Assembly: GCF_000337915.1 (NCBI RefSeq)
Contig: NZ_AOJE01000066.1
Span: 1-52,333 of the forward strand
Source of the DNA: Halorubrum saccharovorum DSM 1137
GTDB taxonomy: Archaea; Halobacteriota; Halobacteria; Halobacteriales; Haloferacaceae
DNA length: 52,333 bases
Reading direction: 5' to 3'
Within the stretch, counting starts at the first letter, position 1. Each line of letters begins with the position of its first letter. Positions 17,577 through 25,082 of this stretch are shown here, piece by piece. The notes beneath the pieces are model-generated. The model did not search any database. It was given only the letters and a program-made list of their open reading frames with translations, and was not told where the DNA came from. The translations under genes and the position numbers were made by a program.

Positions 17577-17606
17577 TCGACCGCGGGCACACCGGTGCCG
17601 ATCGCC

Positions 17607-19211
17607 TCAGTCGTGGCGGAAGCAGCGCGAGCCCGTAAAGGCCATCGCCATGTCGTGTTCGTCGGCCGCGGCGATCACGTCCTCGTCGTTGACGGAGCCG
17701 CCGGGCTGGATAACGGCCTCGATGCCGGCCTCGGCCGCCTCCTCGATCGCGTCCGGGAAGGGGAAGAAGGCGTCCGAGGCCATCACCGCGCCCTCGGCGG
17801 ACTTCCCGTCGGCGTCCTTCTCCGCCTTCATCGCCGCGAGCGTGACGGCGTCGACGCGGGACACCTGTCCCATCCCGACGCCGACCGTCTCCGTCCCGGT
17901 CGCGAACAGGATGCCGTTCGATTTCACGTGTTTGAGCGTCTTCCACGCGAACAGCATCGTCTCCAGCTGCTCGTCGGTGGGTTCGCGCTCGGTGACCACG
18001 TCGAGGTCGGCGGCGGTCGGCGACTGGCGGTCCCGCTCCTGCACGAGTCGCCCGCCGACGACCGGCTTCTCGGTGAACCGCTCGGAGAAGCGGTCGTCGC
18101 CCTCGCCGAGGGGCCCCACGTCGAGCACGCGGAGGTTCTTCTTCTCTCGGAGCACGTCGAGCGCGCTGTCGGTGTAGCCGGGCGCGACGACGACCTCCTT
18201 GAAGGAGTCGACGACGGCGTCGGCGGTGTCGGCGTCGCACTCGCGGTTCAGCGCGACGATGCCGCCGAACGCGGACTTCGCGTCGGTGCGGAGCGCGCGG
18301 TCGTACGCGTCCGCGAGCGCGTCGCTGGTCGCGCAGCCGGCCGGGTTCGTGTGCTTGATCACGGCGGCGGCGGGATCGTCGAACTCCTTGACGAGGTTCA
18401 ACGCGGCGTCGGCGTCGTTGTAGTTGTTGTACCCCATCCCCTTCGCGCCGGGGTTCAGCTGTGGCGCGTCGACGACGCTCGCCTCCTCGCAGCCGTCGTC
18501 GACGTAGAGCGCGGCGTCCTGATGGGGGTTCTCCCCGTACCGCAGCGTGTCGGCGCGCTCCTCGGAGACGAACCGGCGCTCGGGGAAGTCGCCGCCGGCG
18601 TCGCCGTCGACGGTCACGCTCACGGGCGCGTCGTCGTCGTCGCGCTCGACCGTCACCCGACCTTCCGCGAACCACCGCACCGCCCGCGGGTACGCGGTGA
18701 ACTCGGCGTCGTGAAGCACACGGTCCTTCAGCGCGTCGGCGTCGTCGCCCTCGTAGACGGGCACCGGCTCCTGCGTGACGATCGGGCCGGCGTCGACCTC
18801 CTCGGTGGCGACGTGGACGGTACAGCCGGTCGTGCGGACGCCGGCGTCGATCACCTGCTCGTGGGCGTCCGCGCCGGGGAACGCGGGTAACAGCGAGGGG
18901 TGGACGTTCAGCGTCGTGGGGGTCGCGTCGAGGAACTCGTCGGTGAGCACGCGCATGTAGCCGTCCAGACAGACCAGATCGAAGTCGTACCCCGCCAGTC
19001 GGTCCAAGATCCGTCGCTCGTGCGACTCTCGCGACTCGTCCGCCTCGCGCTCGACGACCTCGGTGGGGATCCGCCGCTCCGTGGCGGCCTCCAGCACGGG
19101 CGCCTGTTCGCGGTTGGTCAGGACGACCGACAACTCCGCGCCCCCCGGCGCGGCGTCGGCGATGTGTCTGAGGTTCCGCCCCCGGTTGCTCGCGAGTCCG
19201 GCGATCTTCAT
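17607..19211 (-). CDS. purNH: Fused GAR transformylase (PurN) and AICAR transformylase (PurH domain)
   Basis: A 534-aa bifunctional purine-synthesis protein. Residues 1-190 are phosphoribosylglycinamide formyltransferase: KIAGLASNRGRNLRHI, then catalytic Asn-His in TTLNVHPSLLPAFPG and later GCTVHVATEEVDAGPIV. After a linker, residues about 225-534 are the AICAR formyltransferase part of PurH (LRYGENPHQDAALY, VIKHTNPAGCA, SAFGGIVALNRE, VIQPGGSVND). The N-terminal IMP cyclohydrolase domain of bacterial PurH is missing; archaea use a separate cyclohydrolase (PurO). The ATG at 19211 is the family N-terminus (MKIAGLASNRGRN), although the frame stays open further. It is divergent from purB, with the promoters in between. 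Confidence 0.93.
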   Translation of the reverse strand: MKIAGLASNRGRNLRHIADAAPGGAELSVVLTNREQAPVLEAATERRIPTEVVEREADESRESHERRILDRLAGYDFDLVCLDGYMRVLTDEFLDATPTTLNVHPSLLPAFPGADAHEQVIDAGVRTTGCTVHVATEEVDAGPIVTQEPVPVYEGDDADALKDRVLHDAEFTAYPRAVRWFAEGRVTVERDDDDAPVSVTVDGDAGGDFPERRFVSEERADTLRYGENPHQDAALYVDDGCEEASVVDAPQLNPGAKGMGYNNYNDADAALNLVKEFDDPAAAVIKHTNPAGCATSDALADAYDRALRTDAKSAFGGIVALNRECDADTADAVVDSFKEVVVAPGYTDSALDVLREKKNLRVLDVGPLGEGDDRFSERFTEKPVVGGRLVQERDRQSPTAADLDVVTEREPTDEQLETMLFAWKTLKHVKSNGILFATGTETVGVGMGQVSRVDAVTLAAMKAEKDADGKSAEGAVMASDAFFPFPDAIEEAAEAGIEAVIQPGGSVNDEDVIAAADEHDMAMAFTGSRCFRHD

Positions 19212-19224
19212 ACGCGAGTGGTCC

Positions 19225-19240
19225 GACCGATCGCGTATAT
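19225..19240 (-). promoter_or_regulatory. TATA element of purNH
   Basis: The minus-strand reading of the stretch 19225-19240 is CGATATACGCGATCGG, placing an AT-rich TATA-like core about 25 bases before the purNH ATG. This fits a leaderless transcript. On the other strand the same 168-base spacer carries the purB promoter, so the spacer is a shared divergent regulatory region for two purine genes. Confidence 0.45.
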
Positions 19241-19346
19241 CGATTGCGGTCCGGACCGGTGGTGTATCCACGTTTGCGGATATCTCTCGGCTGTGTTCCC
19301 GGCAGAGATCGAAAACGGATCCACGTCCGTGCGATTCCCCATCGAC

Positions 19347-19357
19347 ACGCTTTTGCT
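19347..19357 (+). promoter_or_regulatory. TATA-like element of purB
   Basis: ACGCTTTTGCT ends about 23 bases before the purB ATG at 19380, the distance expected for a haloarchaeal leaderless mRNA. It supports the choice of this start codon. Confidence 0.4.
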
Positions 19358-19379
19358 GGCTCCGGCGGCAGTCGCGGAC

Positions 19380-20861
19380 ATGACCGACGACTCCACGCCG
19401 ACGGCCGACGACTCCACGCCGACGGCCGACGAACCGATCCCCGGGCTGTCGCGCTCGGACCCGCTCGCGGCGGTGTCCCCGCTCGACGGGCGGTACGCCT
19501 CCCGGACCGCGCCGCTGTCGCCGTACGCGAGCGAGGCCGCGCTCATGCGCTCCCGGGCCCGCGTCGAGGTCGAGTACCTGATCGAACTCGCCGCGCTCGA
19601 CGCGACTCCGATCGCGATCGACGAGGCGGCCGAAGAGGCCCTCAGAGCGGTCTACGACGACTTTTCCGTCGAGGACGCTCGCCTGATCAAGGCGCTGGAG
19701 GTCGAGGGCGCCGAGGGGTACGACGCGACCAACCACGACGTGAAGGCGGTCGAGTACTTCCTGCGGGTCCGGCTCGACGAGTTCGAGGAGTCCGGCGCTA
19801 TCGCCGACAGCGAGGCGCTGTACCCGTGGATCCACTTCGGGCTCACGAGCGAGGACGTGAACAACCTCGCGCACCGCCTCCTGGTGAAGCGGGCGGTGAG
19901 CGAGGCGGTCGTGCCCGCGATCCGCGAGGTCCGGGACGCGCTCGCCGACCTCGCGCGAGAGCACCGGGACACCCCCATGCTGGCCCGCACCCACGGCCAG
20001 CCGGCGACGCCGACGACGTTCGGCAAGGAGATGGCCGTGTACGCCTCGCGGCTCGGCCGCGCGCTCGGTCGGGTCGTCGTCGCGAACGGCGACCTCTCCG
20101 GGAAGCTCGCCGGCGCCTCGGGCACCTACGCCGCCCACGACGCGGCCTACCCCGAGGTCGACTGGCGGGCGTTCGCCGAGTCGTTCGTGCGCGGGCTCGA
20201 TCTGGAACACACGCCGCTCGCGACGCAGGTGAACCCCTGCGACGATCTCGCGGCGCTGTTCGACGCGCTGCGCGGGGTCAACAACGTCCTCCTCGATCTG
20301 GACCTGGACGCGTGGCTGTACGTCTCCGACCGCTACCTCGGCCAGCGGACCGTCGAGGGCGAGACCGGCTCATCGACGATGCCGCACAAGGTGAACCCGA
20401 TCGACTTCGAGAACAGCGAGGGGAACCTCTCGAAGGCGAACTCGGACCTCACCTTCCTCGCCGACTACGTGACGACCTCGCGGCTCCAGCGCGACCTCTC
20501 CGATTCGACCGTCAAGCGCAACGTGGGCGCCGCCTTGGCCCACTGCCTGATCGGCTACTCGAAGGCCGGCGACGGGCTCGAAACGGTGGTCCCGAACGAG
20601 ACCGTCATGCGCGAGGAGCTAGAGGGGACCCCCGAGGTGATCGGCGAGGCCGTCCAGACGATCCTCCGGCGCGAGGGGGACACGGGCGCCTACGAGCGCG
20701 TGAAGGAGCTCACCCGCGGGAAGCGCGTCACCCTCGACGACTTCCGCGACCTCTTCGACGACCTCGACGTCGACGAGGGCGTCCGCGAGGAGCTGAAGGC
20801 GCTGACTCCGGCGAGCTACGTCGGCGTCGCCGACGACCTGGTCGACGAGATCGACGAGTAG
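19380..20861 (+). CDS. purB: Adenylosuccinate lyase
   Basis: A 493-aa enzyme of the fumarase/aspartase superfamily. It releases fumarate from SAICAR and adenylosuccinate in purine synthesis. The signature GSSTMPHKVNPIDFENSEGN lies near residues 335-354, with catalytic Ser in the flexible loop and the Lys/Asn for substrate. Earlier, TARTHGQPATPTTFGKE and the N-terminal SPLDGRYAS are also classic. The start at 19380 gives a 30-residue acidic extension made partly of a duplicated heptapeptide (DDSTPTA twice) encoded by a perfect 21-bp tandem repeat at 19386-19427. That extension may be strain-variable. The gene is divergent from purNH. Confidence 0.93.
   Translation: MTDDSTPTADDSTPTADEPIPGLSRSDPLAAVSPLDGRYASRTAPLSPYASEAALMRSRARVEVEYLIELAALDATPIAIDEAAEEALRAVYDDFSVEDARLIKALEVEGAEGYDATNHDVKAVEYFLRVRLDEFEESGAIADSEALYPWIHFGLTSEDVNNLAHRLLVKRAVSEAVVPAIREVRDALADLAREHRDTPMLARTHGQPATPTTFGKEMAVYASRLGRALGRVVVANGDLSGKLAGASGTYAAHDAAYPEVDWRAFAESFVRGLDLEHTPLATQVNPCDDLAALFDALRGVNNVLLDLDLDAWLYVSDRYLGQRTVEGETGSSTMPHKVNPIDFENSEGNLSKANSDLTFLADYVTTSRLQRDLSDSTVKRNVGAALAHCLIGYSKAGDGLETVVPNETVMREELEGTPEVIGEAVQTILRREGDTGAYERVKELTRGKRVTLDDFRDLFDDLDVDEGVREELKALTPASYVGVADDLVDEIDE
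19386..19427. repeat. 21-bp tandem duplication in the purB N-terminus
   Basis: The unit beginning gacgactccacgccgacg occurs at 19386-19406 and again at 19407-19427 without a mismatch. It duplicates seven codons in frame, ahead of the conserved part of adenylosuccinate lyase. It looks like a recent slippage event. Confidence 0.88.
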
Positions 20862-20902
20862 CGCCACAAGAGGTTTAGTCGTCGCGGGAGCAGGTGACGA
20901 CG

Positions 20903-21256
20903 ATGCCCTCCGACGACAGCGAGACGGAGTACTCCGTCTTCGACGACGACCGGACCGACGAACGGACCGACGACCGCGACCGCGCGACCGACGATCGGGG
21001 TCGCTCGGCTGACACGCGCGACCGCGCGACTGACGACCGTCCCGACTCGATCGCCGCCGGCGACGGCCACGGCTGTCCGAAATGCGGCGGCGAGGAGACC
21101 GAGACGGACGAGATTGCCACGAGCGGCACCGGCCTCACCAAGATGTTCGACGTACAGAACCGCCGATTCACGGTGGTCTCGTGCGCTGACTGCGGCTACT
21201 CGGAGCTGTACAAGGGGCGCTCGACCAGCGACGCGATCGACTTCTTCATCGGGTAG
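20903..21256 (+). CDS. Zinc-ribbon protein with low-complexity acidic/basic N-terminus
   Basis: A 117-aa protein whose C-terminal 65 residues form a zinc ribbon: CPKCGGEETETDEIATSG, then SCADCGYSELYKG, giving two CxxC pairs. This resembles the YpzJ-like predicted nucleic-acid-binding zinc-ribbon family. The first 45 residues are a repeated string of Asp, Arg and Thr (DRTDERTDDRDRATDDR and similar), probably disordered. I prefer the ATG at 20903 over a GTG three codons earlier. The gene starts 41 bases after purB and could be read from the same transcript; its role is unknown. Confidence 0.75.
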   Translation: MPSDDSETEYSVFDDDRTDERTDDRDRATDDRGRSADTRDRATDDRPDSIAAGDGHGCPKCGGEETETDEIATSGTGLTKMFDVQNRRFTVVSCADCGYSELYKGRSTSDAIDFFIG

Positions 21257-21356
21257 GCGATCGCGGCGCGGCGCGTCGGGGTGACCCGTTTCTCCACCTC
21301 CCGCCCCGTCGATTGCGACCGATTTATGTCGGCGGGGAGAAACGTTACGGTCGCGC

Positions 21357-22241
21357 ATGGTCTCCCTCCGCTCGCTCTCGACCCTCCCGGTCGTCGGCGT
21401 CCTCGTCGACGGCCGAACGTACAGACACCTGTTGTACCTCCTGCTCGCGATCCCGCTCGGGTTCGTCTACTCGATGCTGTTCTCGTTCGGGTTCGCGTTC
21501 GGACTCCTGCTCTCGGTGGTGCTCGTCGGGCTCGTCATCCTCGTCGCGACCCTCCTCGGCGCCCGCATCGCCGCCGGCTTCGAGCGCTGGCTCGCCAACC
21601 GGCTGTTGGGCACGGACCTCGACCGATACGACGACGTGCCCGACGACGCGGACGGCGCGATCGCGGGGGTCCGGAAGTACGTCGACGCGGCGTCGACGTG
21701 GCGGGGCGTCGGCTTCCTCTCGCTGAAGTTCTTCGTCACCGCCCTCGCGTTCGTCCCGCTGTTCGCGCTCGCGAACGGTATCCCGCTGGTTCTCGCCCCG
21801 CTGCGGTACCCCTACGTGGCGAACTTCGGCGAGTCCAACGGGGAGCCGGTGACGTGGGCGATCGACACGCTCCCCGAGGCGCTGCTGGCGGTTCCGGTCG
21901 GAGTCGTCGCGGTGCTCGTGGCGCTGCACGTCACGAACATCGTCGCGTACGTCTGCCGACAGATGGCGACCGCGCTGCTCGGGAAACCGAGGGGGGACGA
22001 AGGGACGGCAGTTGACGATTCGGTGACGGTCGACGGCTCGACGACGACCGACGAGTCGACGGCGACTGACGGCGTGCCGGGAGATGGTGAACCGGCACAC
22101 GAGGGGTCCGCCGAACCTACACCTTCCGAACCTACACCACCCGAACCTGATGAGTTCGTCCCGGCGGACGCCGTCGAGCCGAAATCGGACAACGACACGG
22201 CCGGAGACGACGCGCCGACTCGGGATAGAGACGGCTCCTGA
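21357..22241 (+). CDS. Four-helix membrane protein (putative 'sensor' domain) with acidic tail
   Basis: A 294-aa protein with four hydrophobic segments (about 25-45, 48-68, 122-150 and 175-200). The stretch YLLLAIPLGFVYSMLFSFGF resembles the Sensor domain (PF13796-type) found in archaeal and actinobacterial membrane proteins. The last 95 residues are hydrophilic, rich in Thr, Asp, Glu and Pro (PTPSEPTPPEPDE), and probably disordered. No enzymatic motif is visible. It lies 66 bases before a tandem pair of YdjM-like genes on the same strand and could be co-transcribed with them. Confidence 0.68.
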   Translation: MVSLRSLSTLPVVGVLVDGRTYRHLLYLLLAIPLGFVYSMLFSFGFAFGLLLSVVLVGLVILVATLLGARIAAGFERWLANRLLGTDLDRYDDVPDDADGAIAGVRKYVDAASTWRGVGFLSLKFFVTALAFVPLFALANGIPLVLAPLRYPYVANFGESNGEPVTWAIDTLPEALLAVPVGVVAVLVALHVTNIVAYVCRQMATALLGKPRGDEGTAVDDSVTVDGSTTTDESTATDGVPGDGEPAHEGSAEPTPSEPTPPEPDEFVPADAVEPKSDNDTAGDDAPTRDRDGS

Positions 22242-22307
22242 CCCGTCCGCGATCGCGGTGCGCTCGACCCCCGGAGCGCTTATTCTCGTGCGACCGTCAG
22301 GAGTGGT

Positions 22308-22964
22308 ATGGCTCCGACGCTCGTCGCCGCCGCCGTCGGCGCGCTGCTGGCGGCCGCCCTGCTCGGCGCCGCGTTCGACCGGCGGGCGGTCGCGGTCGTC
22401 GTCGCGGCCGCGATCGCCCCCGACCTCGACGCGGTCGCGAGCCTCGTCGTTCCGGGGGCGACGAACGCGCTTCTCCACGCCCTCTGGCTCCCCCTGTTCG
22501 CGGCGGCGGCGCTCCACTGGGACACCGCCGTGCGCGGGGAGTCCCGGCTCCGCGCCCGGTTCGGGTGGCGCGGGGCGCGGGTCGCGTGGGTGGCGCTCGC
22601 GGCGTTCCTCGTCGCCGGAATCGGTTCTGACCTGTTCGGGTCGGCGGGGGCGAACCTGCTGTACCCCGTCCACGACGCCTACTACCGGATCGACGGGCGA
22701 CTCGTGTTCTCGACGCAGGAGGGGATCGTCCAGACGTTCGTCGCGCTCGGCGCTGACGGCCGAAAAATCCTCCCGCTCGCGAGTCCGGGAACGACCGACT
22801 CGCACGCGATTCCGACCTTCGTGAACCCCGACGGGCGACCGGGGCTCTCGCTCGACGCCGACCGCGAGCTGTCGCTCGTCCGGAGCGGGTGGCAGCTGGT
22901 CGTCGTCGCGGCCGCGGCGGCGACACTCGCGGTCCGGTTCGGACGACGGGAGGTGACCGAGTAG
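22308..22964 (+). CDS. YdjM-like membrane hydrolase, degenerate paralogue
   Basis: A 218-aa membrane protein homologous over its length to the next gene. Compare LVFSTQEGIVQTFVAL here with ILLSTADGFVQTFVDV there, and the shared layout of N-terminal helices, WRGARVAWVAL/ RWVAVAWVAI and a final helix. The conserved His/Asp positions of the neighbour (GHN, SAHVALDWTH) are changed here (LHA, AGIGSDLFG), so metal binding is probably impaired. The stop overlaps the GTG of the next gene by one base, indicating translational coupling. Function unknown. Confidence 0.72.
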   Translation: MAPTLVAAAVGALLAAALLGAAFDRRAVAVVVAAAIAPDLDAVASLVVPGATNALLHALWLPLFAAAALHWDTAVRGESRLRARFGWRGARVAWVALAAFLVAGIGSDLFGSAGANLLYPVHDAYYRIDGRLVFSTQEGIVQTFVALGADGRKILPLASPGTTDSHAIPTFVNPDGRPGLSLDADRELSLVRSGWQLVVVAAAAATLAVRFGRREVTE

Positions 22965-23638
22965 TGCCCTCGACGGTCGTTCACGCCGGGTTCGCGCTGT
23001 TGCTCGCTGCGGCGTTGCTCGGAGACTACTACGACCGACGGGCGCTCGCGGCCCTCCTCGTCGTGCTGGTTCTCCCCGAGGTCGACAGCTTCCTCGGGCC
23101 GGTCATGCCCGGCGCTCACCGGACGGTCGGACACAACCTCGTCGTTCCCGCGATCGGCGCGCTCTGTCTGTACTACGACACCCGCGTTCGGAACCGATCG
23201 CTGGTCCGCGACCGGCTCTCCGACCGATGGGTCGCGGTCGCGTGGGTGGCGATCTTCGTCCACGTCTCCGCGCACGTCGCACTCGACTGGACCCACCTCG
23301 ACGGGGTGAACCTCTTCTGGCCGCTTCGGGACCAGTTCCTCGCGCTCGACGGCGAGATCCTGCTCTCGACCGCCGACGGCTTCGTGCAGACCTTCGTCGA
23401 CGTGCGGATCGACCCGGAGACGGGCGCGCGGAGCGTCGACGCCGGAGCGACGGGGTCGACCGAGACTGTCCACGTCAACAACCCGGTCGAGCCGCGGGAC
23501 CCGGACGTCGTCACCGAGGAGCCGGTGGATCGACGGTTCCCGGTCGCGAACGGCGGCTGGCGCCTCTACCTGATCGGGCTAGGGCTCTTCGCGGTCGTCG
23601 CGAGGCGGGTGCAGGAGTCGGGGCCGGGGTCGGAGTGA
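22964..23638 (+). CDS. YdjM-like predicted membrane metal-dependent hydrolase
   Basis: A 224-aa membrane protein with GTG start at 22964, overlapping the stop codon of the preceding gene. It has an N-terminal helix with His (VVHAGFALLLAAALLG), the motif LPEVDSFLGPVMPGAHRTVGHN, and SAHVALDWTHLDGVNLFWPL. Together these hold the His and Asp residues of the YdjM/LexA-binding family of predicted integral-membrane hydrolases. The domain between about 130 and 190 is soluble. With its degenerate neighbour it forms a tandem duplication. Confidence 0.75.
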   Translation: MPSTVVHAGFALLLAAALLGDYYDRRALAALLVVLVLPEVDSFLGPVMPGAHRTVGHNLVVPAIGALCLYYDTRVRNRSLVRDRLSDRWVAVAWVAIFVHVSAHVALDWTHLDGVNLFWPLRDQFLALDGEILLSTADGFVQTFVDVRIDPETGARSVDAGATGSTETVHVNNPVEPRDPDVVTEEPVDRRFPVANGGWRLYLIGLGLFAVVARRVQESGPGSE

Positions 23639-23741
23639 CCTCTTCGAACGCGAGCGTTGAGCGACGAGAACCGCGGCTGGCGTTTACGCGAACACGGCGG
23701 GGGACCGTCGGTCCCCGGAGCGCGGCGAGCGCGAAGCGCTC

Positions 23742-25070
23742 TCAGCGACTCGGCTCCGCGTTCCCGTCGGGGACCGGCGTCGGGAGCGCCCGGTGCGTCC
23801 GCGGCGGGACGAGGTAACTCCCCCACCGACGGACGCGGAGGTACTGGAGAATACCGTTGCTCTGCCGCGGACCGAGTCCGTACTGGCCGAACTCCTCGCC
23901 GAGCATCGCCTCGCGTGCGCGCCTGAACTCGCCGATGCCGCGCTGCAGCGAGACGAAGTGGACGCCGGCGATGTCGCCGTCGGTCGTGTTGACGTCTCGC
24001 CGAAGCAGCAGCGGTTCGCCGTCCTCGCGCGCCCGGGCCACTTTCTGAGCGTGCCCCACGGCACCGTACTCGCGAGCGTGATCATGGATTTCGTCTACGA
24101 CCCCCGCGACGCCGGTCGCGGTGCCGAGTTTCTCGCCGTACTCGCCGACCGCCTCGCGTTCGGCGTGCGCGGGGCTGAACATCCGTGCGACGCGGTGGGA
24201 GTGGTCGTTGTCCTCGAACCAGACCTCAAGGTCGAGTGCGATGGTCTCGAAGTGCTGGGTCGCCCCGCCGGCGAACGGGCCCTCCCGAATCGTCACCCGG
24301 TCCTCGGTCGCCTGATTCTCACGAAACCCCGAGCGAAAGCCCATGAAGAATGGTGCCTCCTCGGGGACGGGCTCCCCGTCGGGGATGCCGTCGAGGCCCT
24401 CCTGCCGGTCGGCGGGCATCCCGGGGCCGACGAACCCCGTCCGGCGGGTCGATCGATCGAACACCGAGTCGAGCGTCGCCGACAGCGACCGTCCGTTGAG
24501 CCGGTCACGCTCACCGAACAGCGCCTCTTCGACAGCGAGTATCGCGGCACCGTCGTCGCTCGCGAGATGAAGCAGCGCGTCGTCCGTGTCGACCGTCACC
24601 TGGCTCTCGACGGTGAGGGCGACGATCGGATCGGGAGCCGGCAGATCGACCGCGTCGGCGAGGGACGGCTCGAACCTGTCGAAGTACGCCGGCGTGTAGC
24701 CCAGCGTGAACAGGACCCCGTCGGCGCTGCGCTCGACCGCCCGTTCGACGTCGGCGAGCGCCGCGGCCACCGTCTCGCGCGCCGCGTCGTCCGGGTCGCT
24801 CGACAGCGCCAGCCCGAGGAAGACGTGGTGTTCGGGCGGCCGGACGTTACCGTCGTCATCGGTCGGCAACGACCCGTTCCACGCGTGCTGTCGGTCGGGA
24901 AGCGACGCGGGATTCGTCGCTCCCTCGGGAGCGTCCAGCGACGACTCCTCGCCGAGACAGGCCGACAGCGCGGCGCTCCCACCGGTCGCCACCGCTGCGC
25001 GGACGAATGCCCGCCGCGAGAGCGGCGTCTCCCAGTCGTCGCGAGTCGCACGGCCGTTCGGTGGACACAT
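23742..25070 (-). CDS. Tat-exported DyP-type peroxidase-like lipoprotein
   Basis: A 442-aa protein with a twin-arginine signal (LSRRAFVRAAVATGGSAALS, residues 17-36) running into a lipobox with Cys38 (LSAC), so it should be folded in the cytoplasm, exported and lipid-anchored. The mature part resembles DyP-type haem peroxidases: two ferredoxin-like halves, a central PFFMGFRSGFRENQATED segment, and an NDHSHRVARMFSPAH stretch whose His could be a haem ligand. The canonical GxxDG motif is not evident, so the match is distant. It starts 12 bases after the upstream amine-oxidase-like gene and is surely in the same operon. DyP proteins use hydrogen peroxide. Confidence 0.68.
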   Translation of the reverse strand: MCPPNGRATRDDWETPLSRRAFVRAAVATGGSAALSACLGEESSLDAPEGATNPASLPDRQHAWNGSLPTDDDGNVRPPEHHVFLGLALSSDPDDAARETVAAALADVERAVERSADGVLFTLGYTPAYFDRFEPSLADAVDLPAPDPIVALTVESQVTVDTDDALLHLASDDGAAILAVEEALFGERDRLNGRSLSATLDSVFDRSTRRTGFVGPGMPADRQEGLDGIPDGEPVPEEAPFFMGFRSGFRENQATEDRVTIREGPFAGGATQHFETIALDLEVWFEDNDHSHRVARMFSPAHAEREAVGEYGEKLGTATGVAGVVDEIHDHAREYGAVGHAQKVARAREDGEPLLLRRDVNTTDGDIAGVHFVSLQRGIGEFRRAREAMLGEEFGQYGLGPRQSNGILQYLRVRRWGSYLVPPRTHRALPTPVPDGNAEPSR

Positions 25071-25082
25071 CTGGATTCGGTC

